A stretch of DNA of 16,347 nucleotides from JALOAR01 sp041649615 (GCA_041649615.1 JBAZMT010000016.1:1-16347), one strand, 5' to 3'. Shown: positions 6,319 to 13,813, counted from the stretch's first letter. The notes: generated from the sequence alone by a model not told the origin. Translations and numbers: made by a program.

Positions 6319-7051
6319 TCAATACTCCCTAATCAGACCCTGAATCACCCAGCCCATCACCTCGGCGCACTGCGGCACCACACTGTTTCCTAGCACGGCT
6401 AGTCTACGCTTGTCCAGCCCTTCGAAAACCCCATCAGGACCTCGGAGAATTCCGGGTTGGGGGCAACCGTTGTCGGTGTACGCTTGCCAGGCGTCCGTAT
6501 CGCCCCTCCGTGGTGGGAAACCACAGCGTCGGTCAGCGTCGTGCCACTGTGACCCTTGAGCATGTAGCCGTGACGACGCGACAACTTTCACGGCGTTGAG
6601 GCGCGCCAATGTCGGAAGCGCGTATAGGCAGCCAGAGACTATCATACCCGATCTGTGAAAGTCCTCCGAGGACAATGTCGAGTCCTCCCGTGAAGAGTCC
6701 TCCACTGTTTTCCACGACTGCGAATCGAGGTCGTAGCTCACGGATGATTCGCAAGTATTCGAACCAGAGACGACTCTTCTTACCTCGGACAATGCCTTCT
6801 TTGCGGCCTGCATTGGAGACATTTTGACACGGAAACCCTCCACAGATAACGTCAACTGGCTCGAGGTTGTCTTTCGACGCTTCCCTGACATCGCATATGC
6901 TCCTATCTACGCTGGGCCAATGCTTGGCAAGTATCTGCCTACAAAATGGGTCGACCTCGACTTGCCAAAGGACCGGACCCAAGCCTGCCCGCTCCAAACC
7001 AAGTTCTAGCCCGCCGATACCGGAGAAGAGACTGCCTATCGTAAGAGTCAT
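6319..7051 (-). pseudogene. DNA cytosine-C5 methyltransferase, frameshifted
   Basis: The first frame from ATG 7051 contains, by residue, motif I SLFSGIGGLELG (7-17), motif IV GGFPCQ with the catalytic Cys75, motif VI ENSGGL (114-119) and motif VIII RASDIGAPQRR (144-154), then drifts into unrelated residues and stops at 6533. The continuation is in a second frame at about 6399-6584 (HGYMLKGHSG, PNPEFSEVLMGF.KGW, a typical C5-methyltransferase tail) and motif X, LGNSVVPQ, is in a third frame ending at 6319. At least two frame changes, near 6565-6585 and near 6410-6425, are needed. Either sequencing errors or true inactivation could explain this. The enzyme would methylate cytosine in phage DNA to evade restriction. 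It overlaps the upstream gene as ATGA and has AAGGAG before its start. Confidence 0.85.
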
Positions 7052-7662
7052 CGGCGAACGCTCCTTGCCATAGCGAGCAAGATGTCGCGAAAAGCGATCG
7101 GTGTAGCGCTCCTCTCCGACTTCTTGATCCTGCCCATGGCAGAGCCGCCCAATGTTCTACTCATGGCTCGCTCCACAATGGAATGGTACCCACTCTCTAA
7201 TCGGATCTTCCCCTCTGCCTTGCCCCAGATCAGATAGGGTAGATCGCAGCCTACGGCATAGAGCCAGGTAGCTTTCCTTGCCCTGTGACCATAGTGTCCC
7301 TGCTCTACGCAGCAGGTATAGCCCATGAAGTCCCCGGCCGGAAACCATCCCCCGCTCTTGGGGGGGGCGATTAGATCAAAGGCTCGCCAGGCATGACTCG
7401 CCTCGGGATGCTCAAGCACTCCACCCCATTTGCGGACCGATTCGAGCGCTGACTCAAAGCATCCACCATCGTCACCAAGTTTCCTTTTGACTTTAGCACT
7501 TGGCCCACCAGACCAGTACCTGCCCCACCTCTCACATGGCGGATGCGCAACGACTGCATGTGGACCAGGGTAGAGACGGGCATCACGCGACTCGTCCCAT
7601 ACCTCTACTCCGGGCATATCGGCGTAGACACCATTGGGTTGGACGAAAAGAGCAGCGATCAT
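7048..7662 (-). CDS. Phage methyltransferase-like protein (PPC motif)
   Basis: A 204-residue protein beginning MIAALFVQPNGVYADMPGVE at 7662, where ATGA overlaps the preceding stop; a longer open frame to 7701 lies inside that gene. It belongs to a family widespread in phages: a start of the form IAALFV..nGvY, DESRDAR.YPGPH, then VAHPPCERWGRYW (PPC at 41-43), GGVLEHPEASHAW (83-92), and CCVEQGHYGHRARKATWLYAV (117-137). The PPC and LEHPEAS segments look like motif IV (PPCQ) and motif VI (ENPxGS) of cytosine-C5 methyltransferases, so it may be a reduced or divergent DNA-modification enzyme. It sits directly upstream of the frameshifted methyltransferase and is coupled to it. The family is recognised; its biochemical activity is inference. 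Confidence 0.75.
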   Translation of the reverse strand: MIAALFVQPNGVYADMPGVEVWDESRDARLYPGPHAVVAHPPCERWGRYWSGGPSAKVKRKLGDDGGCFESALESVRKWGGVLEHPEASHAWRAFDLIAPPKSGGWFPAGDFMGYTCCVEQGHYGHRARKATWLYAVGCDLPYLIWGKAEGKIRLESGYHSIVERAMSRTLGGSAMGRIKKSERSATPIAFRDILLAMARSVRR

Positions 7663-7937
7663 TCGTAAATGATGTCCATCGGCACAGATGACTTGACCCA
7701 CAGCCTATCATGCCAGAGCAGCATATCATCTGGCGTTCGGATGAGCCAAAACTCGAGGACGCCACCATGAGGTTCCTCGCCATCGGAGTCGGGCGCGGCA
7801 AACACTACTCCCTGCTCGTATAGCTCAGCCTCCACTCCCTGCCAGTTGCCCTGCCCCACCATGCCGGATATCGCGTCACTGGTGACGTAGTCGTCGATCT
7901 CTATCCAGCCATCTGACTCTTTTATGCACAGATCCAT
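7659..7937 (-). CDS. Small acidic protein of unknown function (92 aa)
   Basis: The ATG at 7937 is chosen because AAAGGA sits seven bases upstream; a GTG at 7955 overlaps the helicase stop. The protein (MDLCIKESDGWIEIDDYVTSD...) is strongly acidic, pI well below 5 by residue count, with tryptophans near the C-terminus (LEFWLIRTPDD, LLWHDRLWVKSS). Acidic, single-domain proteins of this size in phage early regions often mimic DNA or bind host proteins, but nothing specific is visible. It lies 11 bases after the helicase gene and overlaps the next by ATGA. Confidence 0.7.
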   Translation of the reverse strand: MDLCIKESDGWIEIDDYVTSDAISGMVGQGNWQGVEAELYEQGVVFAAPDSDGEEPHGGVLEFWLIRTPDDMLLWHDRLWVKSSVPMDIIYE

Positions 7938-7948
7938 GACAATGTCCT

Positions 7949-10204
7949 TTACCACTCGAGTTGCGCCGGGTCAATCCCCACCTGTTTGCGATGATGAAGG
8001 ACGATGCGTTTGGCGAGCCGGGCCTCTTGGTCAGTGAATTCGGACCGCCTGGCGAGGCGATGACCGGCTCCGACCCATTGCGCGGAGAATCCCATGCCAT
8101 CTTTCTGCCTCGCCCCGTCGCAGACCTCGGCGAGTTGGTGAATCGACTCGAGCAGAAGCGCCTTGATGTGGCCTGGGCATGGCTTCACGGCGAGTTGCTC
8201 GACATCCGGCATGAGGTATACGGGCTGGCCCAGAGACGGGTCGAGCCTGATCTGCTCTCCAGCCTGACGTTTTCGATCCAGAATAGCGTCGGCAAGATGT
8301 AGCTTCTCTACGATAAGCTCGGCCATACGCTGGTCCAGAGTCTCATCGAAGGCGAGATAGTCGATGACGACGGGCTCGGACTGCCCGATACGGTGGCATC
8401 TATCCTCGGCCTGGACCACGTTGCCGGGTACCCAGTCGAATTCTACAAATACAATATGACTGGCAGCGGTCAACGTGATTCCCACACCAGACGCTAGGGT
8501 TGAGCAGAGACAAATTCTGACACTGGGATCGTTCTGGAAGGCTTGAACACTGTTGTCCCGCTTCTTTTCGCTGTCTCTGCCTAGAATGGTTACCATGTTG
8601 TAGTCTTTCAGACCAGCGACGAGCCCGTCTTGGACCTTCTGGTGATGCGTGAAGACTACAATCTTCTTGGTGCCAGAGTCGAGAAGCTCGCTGATATGTG
8701 AGATAGCAGGTTCGATCTTGGCCTCGCCAAGCATGGCACGGATCTTGGCCATCTCCTGGAAATCTGCCTTCTCGCCCCTTCTGATCTCGGCAAGCTGATC
8801 GGCGAATGCGCCAGTGTCCCCGCTGAGTTGAGACACGGCTGCGTTGGTCATGGCGGCATCGTACCTGTCATATATAGCGGCCTGAGCCTTCACGGCGCGC
8901 TTCGCATCGGGTGAATCGGGGTCGAGGGCGAAGACTCGCCGCCGCTTGGGGGGAAGCTCCTTTAGCACCTCGGACTTGAGTCGACGCAGCATCAGCCCAC
9001 CGCTTCTGAGCTTGGTCTGAAGCTCCTGCTCATTTTTACTGCCTTCGAATATCCATACCGTTGTCATACCCTTCCCCTTGACTGGCACTTCTTCCGTGGG
9101 CTTTGCTGTGTATCTGTTGCCGAAGCTGTAGATACTCTTCCAGACATCGGGCCTGAGCGAGGAGATGATGGGCCAAAGCTCAATAGTCTTGTTGGGGACT
9201 GGAGTGCCGGTGAGAGCAATCGCTCTCGGTATTGTTCGGAATATGCCTGGCTCCTTCACGCTGCCTATGATGGCTTTGCTCATGGCAGCTTTGGGATTCT
9301 TGAGCTTGTGAATCTCATCTACCACGATAAGGTCCCAGTCGAAGGACTTTATCGACTCGAGCATCCCCTTACCGCGTCCCTTGACGAGCTTTTCGTAATT
9401 GGTCACCCCGATCACGGGCTGATTCTGTGACGCAACGATGAGATCATGCATATCCTCGCTGCTGTACAGGACCTTTGCCATCGTGGGGACGACAAGGAAT
9501 CTTGCCGCCTCTCTCACCCAGTTTCGACAGACCGTGGCCTGAACAAGGATTAGGGTTTTCCTTATCCTCGGCTCCGCATTCAGAAGTCCGAGAACTTGTA
9601 AAGTTTTCCCAACCCCTGGTTCGTCAGCGATCATGGTGCGATGGTTTTCTTGCAGCCATTCTATTCCGGCTAGCTGACAGGGGTAGTAGCTCAGCCCTGC
9701 CGGGATAGGGATGTCTCTTTGGGACTTTTCCGACGGCTCTGCGGCTTCGCTTTTGCGCTCAGTCTCTAGCAGCTTATCGAGGGCGGCAAGAGCCTGGGGA
9801 GTCGCGTAGCTGCGGAGCCGATTCGCCTTCGTGAAATCGGTTGTGAACCAGGCTTTGCGAGGCACCCCGATGTTGCAGGGGAAGCAATGCCCGGTCTCAC
9901 AGCGATCCGGCCCGTGCCAGTAGAACCCGGCCTCCTTGACCGCTTTTCGCTCCGATACCTGCTCGTAGGCCAGAGGCGCGTACCAAGCCTTGTCGCCCGG
10001 CACGATCATCATGGTGACTGCCGTGGCAGGCGGCGCGGCGGGCTGAACGACTTGAAGGCATGCGGCGTGGAAGGCGCGAAAATTGTCGGTGTCCCAGACA
10101 ATGCGGTCGCCCGGCGTGATCATTTTACCGCATTTGAAGCACTTGCCGCGCTTCTTCGACGTCATCGTGATGACTGGGTTATCTTCGATAGGCTTGCGTG
10201 ACAT
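7949..10204 (-). CDS. SNF2-family DNA helicase/translocase with N-terminal zinc fingers
   Basis: A 751-residue protein from the ATG at 10204, which has AGGGG seven bases upstream. N-terminal region: a Cys2-His-Cys finger (C22, C25, H46, C49) and a second cluster CETGHCFPC (102-110), with a WFTTDFTKANRLRSYA segment typical of phage SNF2 proteins. Helicase core: motif I DEPGVGKT (194-201), where the usual DEMGLGKT has changed; motif II DEIH (296-299); motif III LTGTPVPN (331-338); a GGLMLRRLKSEVLKELPPK segment; motif V LASGVGITLT (570-579); motif VI QAEDRCHRIGQ (598-608). The order and spacing match the HepA/SMARCAL1-like group, which remodel protein-DNA complexes or anneal DNA strands. A C-terminal tail of about 100 residues carries conserved-looking GMGFSAQWVGAGHRL. 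It probably serves phage replication or recombination. Confidence 0.93.
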   Translation of the reverse strand: MSRKPIEDNPVITMTSKKRGKCFKCGKMITPGDRIVWDTDNFRAFHAACLQVVQPAAPPATAVTMMIVPGDKAWYAPLAYEQVSERKAVKEAGFYWHGPDRCETGHCFPCNIGVPRKAWFTTDFTKANRLRSYATPQALAALDKLLETERKSEAAEPSEKSQRDIPIPAGLSYYPCQLAGIEWLQENHRTMIADEPGVGKTLQVLGLLNAEPRIRKTLILVQATVCRNWVREAARFLVVPTMAKVLYSSEDMHDLIVASQNQPVIGVTNYEKLVKGRGKGMLESIKSFDWDLIVVDEIHKLKNPKAAMSKAIIGSVKEPGIFRTIPRAIALTGTPVPNKTIELWPIISSLRPDVWKSIYSFGNRYTAKPTEEVPVKGKGMTTVWIFEGSKNEQELQTKLRSGGLMLRRLKSEVLKELPPKRRRVFALDPDSPDAKRAVKAQAAIYDRYDAAMTNAAVSQLSGDTGAFADQLAEIRRGEKADFQEMAKIRAMLGEAKIEPAISHISELLDSGTKKIVVFTHHQKVQDGLVAGLKDYNMVTILGRDSEKKRDNSVQAFQNDPSVRICLCSTLASGVGITLTAASHIVFVEFDWVPGNVVQAEDRCHRIGQSEPVVIDYLAFDETLDQRMAELIVEKLHLADAILDRKRQAGEQIRLDPSLGQPVYLMPDVEQLAVKPCPGHIKALLLESIHQLAEVCDGARQKDGMGFSAQWVGAGHRLARRSEFTDQEARLAKRIVLHHRKQVGIDPAQLEW

Positions 10205-10269
10205 AGCTACCCCTAGTCCTCTTCCTCTTCCTCGTATCCTTCTCTCACCGCGCAGTATACGCCTGCTCA

Positions 10270-10296
10270 TCCGCTATGTCACCACTACATAGCGGA
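10270..10296 (-). promoter_or_regulatory. Perfect 10-bp hairpin at the end of the 189-aa gene
   Basis: TCCGCTATGT (10270-10279) and ACATAGCGGA (10287-10296) pair perfectly around a seven-base loop. The TAG stop of the 189-residue gene falls at the loop edge (10285-10287). No T-run follows, so it is not a standard intrinsic terminator; it may protect the upstream message or mark a processing site before the helicase gene, whose start is 66 bases on. Confidence 0.5.
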
Positions 10297-10854
10297 TTTC
10301 CACCACGGAGGCAGCCGCTCATTGAGCATGCGCTCATGCATCGCCACCACGACCTGTTCCGACACGCCGTGAATATTCCTCGCCGCAGCAGCGATGGGGT
10401 CGCAGTGAATGGTGACGTACTCGGCCTCGTAGCCATAAGCCGAGGCTCCGAGCATGTAGGGGGACATCTCGACGGCTGTCGAGTTGGTGTTGTCGACTAT
10501 GACGAGGTCCGTCTTGTCCCGTAACGCCTCGATGAAGCTCTTGAAACACTCGGCATGGGCCTGGGACAGCAGTGTCGGATCAAAGGCATATGTACCATTG
10601 CCGATTCTTACGAAGTAGGCGTCAGCCGAGACGATTTTGCACCTGTAGCCGCCATATGCCACGTAGCTCTTGACCGTGATGTTTCCGGTCATCAATGCCT
10701 CAAGTACGCCGATCACGGTGTTTTCACCGCATACAGGGCAGTCGTAGCCCTCCGCGTCGGGTTCCGTCGTCTCCCGCGTGAAGCTCTGGCACTGCACGCA
10801 CCAGCCCTCGTAGTTGTTTTCCGCCATGGCGTATCGCTCGAACGAGATTTTCAT
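10285..10854 (-). CDS. Zinc ribbon fused to P-loop-less polynucleotide-kinase-like domain
   Basis: A 189-residue protein from ATG 10854 (ATGA overlap with the preceding gene). Residues 1-60 match a common stand-alone phage zinc ribbon (MAENNYEGWCVQCQ...YDCPVCG..., C19, C22, C39, C42, then EALMTGNI). Residues 74-175 match the back half of AAA_33/NEDD4BP2-type kinases: VSADAYF, FDPTLLSQAHAECFKSFIEAL, LVIVDNTNSTAVEMSPYM, and CDPIAAAARNIHGVS. The GxxGxGKS/T Walker A that should come about 15-20 residues before SADAYF is missing; only KSYVAYGGYRCKI joins the two parts. A deletion may have fused two formerly separate genes, leaving a protein that should not bind ATP in the usual way. Confidence 0.75.
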   Translation of the reverse strand: MKISFERYAMAENNYEGWCVQCQSFTRETTEPDAEGYDCPVCGENTVIGVLEALMTGNITVKSYVAYGGYRCKIVSADAYFVRIGNGTYAFDPTLLSQAHAECFKSFIEALRDKTDLVIVDNTNSTAVEMSPYMLGASAYGYEAEYVTIHCDPIAAAARNIHGVSEQVVVAMHERMLNERLPPWWKSAM

Positions 10855-11039
10855 CGCTTTACCACCTTCGCTTCGACGAAGAGGTCGTCCTCGTCCTGCT
10901 GCGCCTCCAGTACTACAACTGAGCCATTGTCCAGAACAAGTGACGTCACTGAGATCTTCCATGTACCGCTCCAGCGGTTGAAGTATCGCCGCTGCTTCAC
11001 CTCTACTATTTTCCTGCCTACAATGTCTTTGGCTCTCAT
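10851..11039 (-). CDS. Small basic beta-rich protein (62 aa)
   Basis: A 62-residue protein, MRAKDIVGRKIVEVKQRR..., with alternating hydrophobic strands (KIVEVKQ, WKISVTSLVLDNGSVVVLEA) typical of a small beta-barrel phage protein. GAGG lies before the ATG at 11039, and the hairpin at 11061-11085 is just upstream. It overlaps the kinase-like gene by ATGA. The family is not recognised. Confidence 0.65.
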   Translation of the reverse strand: MRAKDIVGRKIVEVKQRRYFNRWSGTWKISVTSLVLDNGSVVVLEAQQDEDDLFVEAKVVKR

Positions 11040-11060
11040 TTCTTACCTCGTAGATCCGGT

Positions 11061-11085
11061 GAGATGGTCGAGGCTCGACCATCTC
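11061..11085 (-). promoter_or_regulatory. Perfect 11-bp intergenic hairpin
   Basis: GAGATGGTCGA (11061-11071) and TCGACCATCTC (11075-11085) pair with a three-base loop. It lies in the 60-base gap between the GHKL gene stop (11100) and the 62-aa gene. No T-run follows on either strand, so it is more likely an RNA-stability or processing element, or an operator, than a terminator. Confidence 0.5.
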
Positions 11086-11099
11086 GCTCGACCCGCGAG

Positions 11100-12410
11100 T
11101 CAGCCGAGAGCCTCCACGATGTCGGCCCAGATACGCTCGATCGTCGAGACGTGTCCCTTCGACCCGTCGCCGCCCTCGCGATGCGCGACCTCGTGGACCA
11201 AGACGCGCAGCGTCTCTCTGCGACTGCCGAGGATCCGCTTGGCAAGCGAGATCTCTGCTCCCATACCATGGTTCGCATGGTGCAGCCCAAGCAGGTTCTC
11301 GTCGCGGAAGTCGACGATCTCGACCGTTTCCAAGGACATGTCGGTGACATCGGCCACAGTGTCGACTGCCCTCTTGAGGCTGGTCTGCTCCAGGTCCGAT
11401 AGCTCGTGCCACGAATAGGTGCGAGTCACCTCGGTGGCATATCTCGCCTTGATCTCATCGATGGTGCCGTATCTGCGGCGCAGGATATGCCCCAGCGCAT
11501 CACCGACGACGATGCCACGCTTGCCGAGATGACCCACGTCCTCGCTCTCCGCAAGTGAGTCGACCGGGAACGCGTTGCTGCCGTGTCGCCGTTCGAACTC
11601 CGCAGTGACGGCAGAGACAACGCTATCTGGCATGTACTTAGCGGTGTATTCACCGATACCCTTGCAGTCGGGCGGATTCTCGTCGAGCATGATCTGGAAC
11701 GAATCGACCAGATCCGGTCTGCGCCCGAGCGCACTCAGCCAGATCTGCGACATCTGGTATTGCAGCGACCATTTGTCGATCATGCGCCGGTCCCTATCGA
11801 CTTCCACGTTGTCAAAGTCGTAACCGTAGGCCAAGTCATGGTCGTTTTGGACATGAATGCCTTTGCAGTACAGCATTCCCTTGCTCTCCGGGTCGAGCAA
11901 CAGCGAGCCGAAGCTCGTCTTGACCCGTGTCGGCTTCCTGCGCCCGTCGCCGAGGAATAGGAAGAGCCAAGCCTCGGCATTGATTCCGTGTACCTCGACC
12001 TGGACCCGCTGCTCGGCCTTGCGGCCCGTCGCGATCTGGAAGCAGAGCACCTTGGCGTCAAATTTGTCGCTTCGCATGATCGACGGGACCCAGACCTCGT
12101 CGCCGCTGCGAATCTTGATCTTGAGCCCTTCGCGGACCAGGGCGAGGACGCCCAGTTTGAGCCCCTCGCCGAACTTGCCTCGCATATCGCTGCGGTCCGT
12201 CTTCGTCGTGTGCCCCAGCAGGAGCGCTTCGTGCGGCAGCACGACTCCCTCGTTCTCGATCACCAACACATTGCCGTCTCTGTGCCGGATCGTCATGGTC
12301 GCGCCATGCTCGGTCTGCGCATCGATGGCGTTCTGAACGAGTTCGCGAACTCCCTCCCAGATCTTCCATTCGGGCAGGTAGTCGGCCTTGATCGTTAGTT
12401 CTAGCTTCAT
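11100..12410 (-). CDS. GHKL (Hsp90-like) ATPase fused to C-terminal HExxH zincin
   Basis: A 436-residue protein from ATG 12410, preceded by AAAGGGG. The N-terminal third is a GHKL ATPase: ELVQNAIDA (N box, Glu23 and Asn27), VIENEG (50-55) where a DxGxG box would be, and GKFGEGLKLG (78-87, the glycine-rich lid). The middle (about 100-390) is of unknown fold with a conserved-looking region near YGYDFDNVEVDRDRRMIDKW. The C-terminus carries LVHEVAHREGGDGSKGH, giving His406, Glu407, His410 and His420 as a zinc-protease-like site. GHKL proteins act as ATP-driven clamps; zincins cleave proteins. Similar fusions are known in phage and plasmid genomes but are not characterised to my knowledge. It may act on a host or phage protein. 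Confidence 0.85.
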   Translation of the reverse strand: MKLELTIKADYLPEWKIWEGVRELVQNAIDAQTEHGATMTIRHRDGNVLVIENEGVVLPHEALLLGHTTKTDRSDMRGKFGEGLKLGVLALVREGLKIKIRSGDEVWVPSIMRSDKFDAKVLCFQIATGRKAEQRVQVEVHGINAEAWLFLFLGDGRRKPTRVKTSFGSLLLDPESKGMLYCKGIHVQNDHDLAYGYDFDNVEVDRDRRMIDKWSLQYQMSQIWLSALGRRPDLVDSFQIMLDENPPDCKGIGEYTAKYMPDSVVSAVTAEFERRHGSNAFPVDSLAESEDVGHLGKRGIVVGDALGHILRRRYGTIDEIKARYATEVTRTYSWHELSDLEQTSLKRAVDTVADVTDMSLETVEIVDFRDENLLGLHHANHGMGAEISLAKRILGSRRETLRVLVHEVAHREGGDGSKGHVSTIERIWADIVEALG

Positions 12411-12435
12411 TTCTATGTTCCCCTTTCGATTCGTA

Positions 12436-12864
12436 TCAGCGAGGGCGCGACAATGGTAGCGGATGTCCGCTCTTGACGATGCCGACCGCGTGCGTGAATC
12501 GCCTATGGTAGGTGTCCTCTGTCAGTTTCGTGACAAGACTCATGGAAGCCTTGCGCTTCGTCACGACCGTGACTTCGGTATTGTTTGCGTCGATGGGACG
12601 GATCCATGCGCCCATATATGTCCCCCACGAGATCAGATTCCACCCGCTGCTGGTCAGCATGTAGCCTTGGTCTCTGTGCTCTTCGAACTCGTCCGCGCCT
12701 TCCCAGTGGAAGACCATTTTGGAGATGTCCCAGGCCTGCTCCGGGGTCACCGGGTATACCCTCGTGACGCCCTCGGAACCATTCTCCCTGACTCGGACAA
12801 CGTCGCCCATAGACGCGCATCCGGCCATGGCGAGAATCGACAGCAGTGTAATTGTACGCCTCAT
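12436..12864 (-). CDS. Lipoprotein of unknown function
   Basis: A 142-residue protein with a basic start MRRT, a hydrophobic core LLSILAM and lipobox LAMAGC, so Cys16 would be lipidated and the protein held on a membrane. The mature part (VYPVTPEQAWDISKMVFHWEG, GYMLTSSGWNLISWGTYMGAWI, NNTEVTVVTKRK) resembles a bacterial envelope lipoprotein family found mainly in Gram-negative genomes, as I recall. GGAGGT precedes the ATG. In phages, lipoproteins can block superinfection; that is only a suggestion. It stands as the last gene of the leftward chain and lies 25 bases before the GHKL gene. Confidence 0.85.
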   Translation of the reverse strand: MRRTITLLSILAMAGCASMGDVVRVRENGSEGVTRVYPVTPEQAWDISKMVFHWEGADEFEEHRDQGYMLTSSGWNLISWGTYMGAWIRPIDANNTEVTVVTKRKASMSLVTKLTEDTYHRRFTHAVGIVKSGHPLPLSRPR

Positions 12865-12873
12865 CTCTACCTC

Positions 12874-13284
12874 CTAGTTCATCCCGATATAGTCGAGTGT
12901 TACCCGGTTCTTTTTCGTATCGAAGCTGCACCGGAATCGATGCTCAATAGTTGCGCCGAAAGCGTTTTTGCTCTCAACGGTTGACGAGTAGAACTGCCTG
13001 CACAGCTTCGGATCCTCGTCTCTGGCGACCGACATCAGGTATGAGAATTCGGCACTCGAGGGCTGAAACAGGCGCTTGCGCACCAGGTCTCGGCACGTAT
13101 CTTCCCATTCCGATGTCGCGAACCTGTCGCCGCAGCGCTTGCGATTCTCTGCAAGTTCTGCCTTCTTTGCCGCTCGCTGGGCCGACGCAGAGGCTGCCGC
13201 CGCCTGGTCAGCCTCTTTCTGCTCCTTGCTCTTCTGCGGACAGCAACAGGATGTGAGCAGTAGTACCAATGCGATGAATCTCAT
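12874..13284 (-). CDS. Second lipoprotein, with alanine/glutamate-rich linker
   Basis: A 136-residue protein starting at ATG 13284 (ATGA overlap). Signal peptide MRFIALVLLLTSC with Cys13 as the likely lipidated residue, followed by CC and a charged, Ala-rich helical linker (KEQKEADQAAAASASAQRAAKKAELAE). The folded part, about 65-136, has RLFQPSSAEFSYL...ESKNAFGATIEHRFRC, a pattern seen in small secreted or lipid-anchored proteins (PSSAEF and KNAFGA boxes), with four cysteines likely forming disulfides. Upstream in-frame extension to 13746 lies in other genes and is rejected. It is adjacent to another lipoprotein. Confidence 0.8.
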   Translation of the reverse strand: MRFIALVLLLTSCCCPQKSKEQKEADQAAAASASAQRAAKKAELAENRKRCGDRFATSEWEDTCRDLVRKRLFQPSSAEFSYLMSVARDEDPKLCRQFYSSTVESKNAFGATIEHRFRCSFDTKKNRVTLDYIGMN

Positions 13285-13574
13285 AGCGCCCTCACATTCT
13301 CGTAGTTCTTCTCCTCTTCCGAATCTCCCTGGCAGACCGGGCACCACTCTTCGGGATGCGAGAGGTGAGACTCGGCAATGGCGCGGGTCTGGTGCATCAC
13401 GATGCCGCCATGAGTCTCGCAGACCGTGGCCCAGGCCCCGTCGTCCGTGTCGAGGTTGGCGGGACCCGCCTCGTATAGACCCACCAGCGTACCAGTGCTG
13501 CGGCAGACTCGGAGCGCCTTGCATCCGGCCCTGCGCCTCGCCTCTGCTCTTAGCTGTGCTCTTGTGTATCTCAT
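13281..13574 (-). CDS. Small zinc-binding phage protein (97 aa)
   Basis: Starts at ATG 13574, overlapping the preceding stop as ATGA. The segment LVGLYEAGPANLDTDDGAWATVCETHGGIVMHQTRAIAESHLSHPEEWCPVCQ matches a small protein family common in phages and mobile DNA, recognised by GLYxA..., ATVCETHG and the HxxHPxxWCxxC ending. Cys and His of CETH and the HLSHPEEWCPVC cluster probably hold one zinc. The N-terminus is basic and helical (RYTRAQLRAEARRR), perhaps contacting nucleic acid. Role unknown. Confidence 0.8.
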   Translation of the reverse strand: MRYTRAQLRAEARRRAGCKALRVCRSTGTLVGLYEAGPANLDTDDGAWATVCETHGGIVMHQTRAIAESHLSHPEEWCPVCQGDSEEEKNYENVRAL

Positions 13575-13813
13575 CTGCTTGCCTCGGCAATTGCCTCTTC
13601 CCAGGAATGCCCCGTACCCCTGACGCCCCTGCACCAGGTCTCGGTCCCCACACTGTACACTCTCTCACCTGGCGATTGGCAGTCTTTCCTGAAGCAGCGG
13701 CATCTTTTGACACCTTTTCTGTCGCAGAAAAAGCCACCCTTACCAACCTCGGCCCACACCTTGGAGCTTGGCCACAGTGCTCGAAGCGCCTGGAGAGCCT
13801 TGCGCTTTGTCAC
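13571..13813 (-). CDS. Small basic cysteine-containing protein (80 aa)
   Basis: Starts at GTG 13813, overlapping the preceding stop as GTGA. The protein begins MTKRKALQALRALWPSSKVWAEV and ends with GHSWEEAIAEASR. Between lies a cysteine-rich basic stretch (FFCDRKGVKRCRCFRKDCQ). The end resembles a small phage domain in which a G-x-SWEEAF-type helix follows beta strands; the function of that family is not known to me. Its tight coupling on both sides supports it being real. Confidence 0.65.
   Translation of the reverse strand: MTKRKALQALRALWPSSKVWAEVGKGGFFCDRKGVKRCRCFRKDCQSPGERVYSVGTETWCRGVRGTGHSWEEAIAEASR

Noticed and set aside
10270..10296. Intrinsic terminator
   Set aside because: The stem is perfect but no T-run follows in the direction of transcription.
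10640..10680. Out-of-frame TGAKSS as a remnant Walker A motif
   Set aside because: It lacks the required GxxxxGK spacing and is in a different frame; similarity is too slight to claim.
10855..11412. Long N-terminal extension of the kinase-like gene
   Set aside because: It runs through the 62-aa gene and the end of the GHKL gene in another frame and has no domain character.
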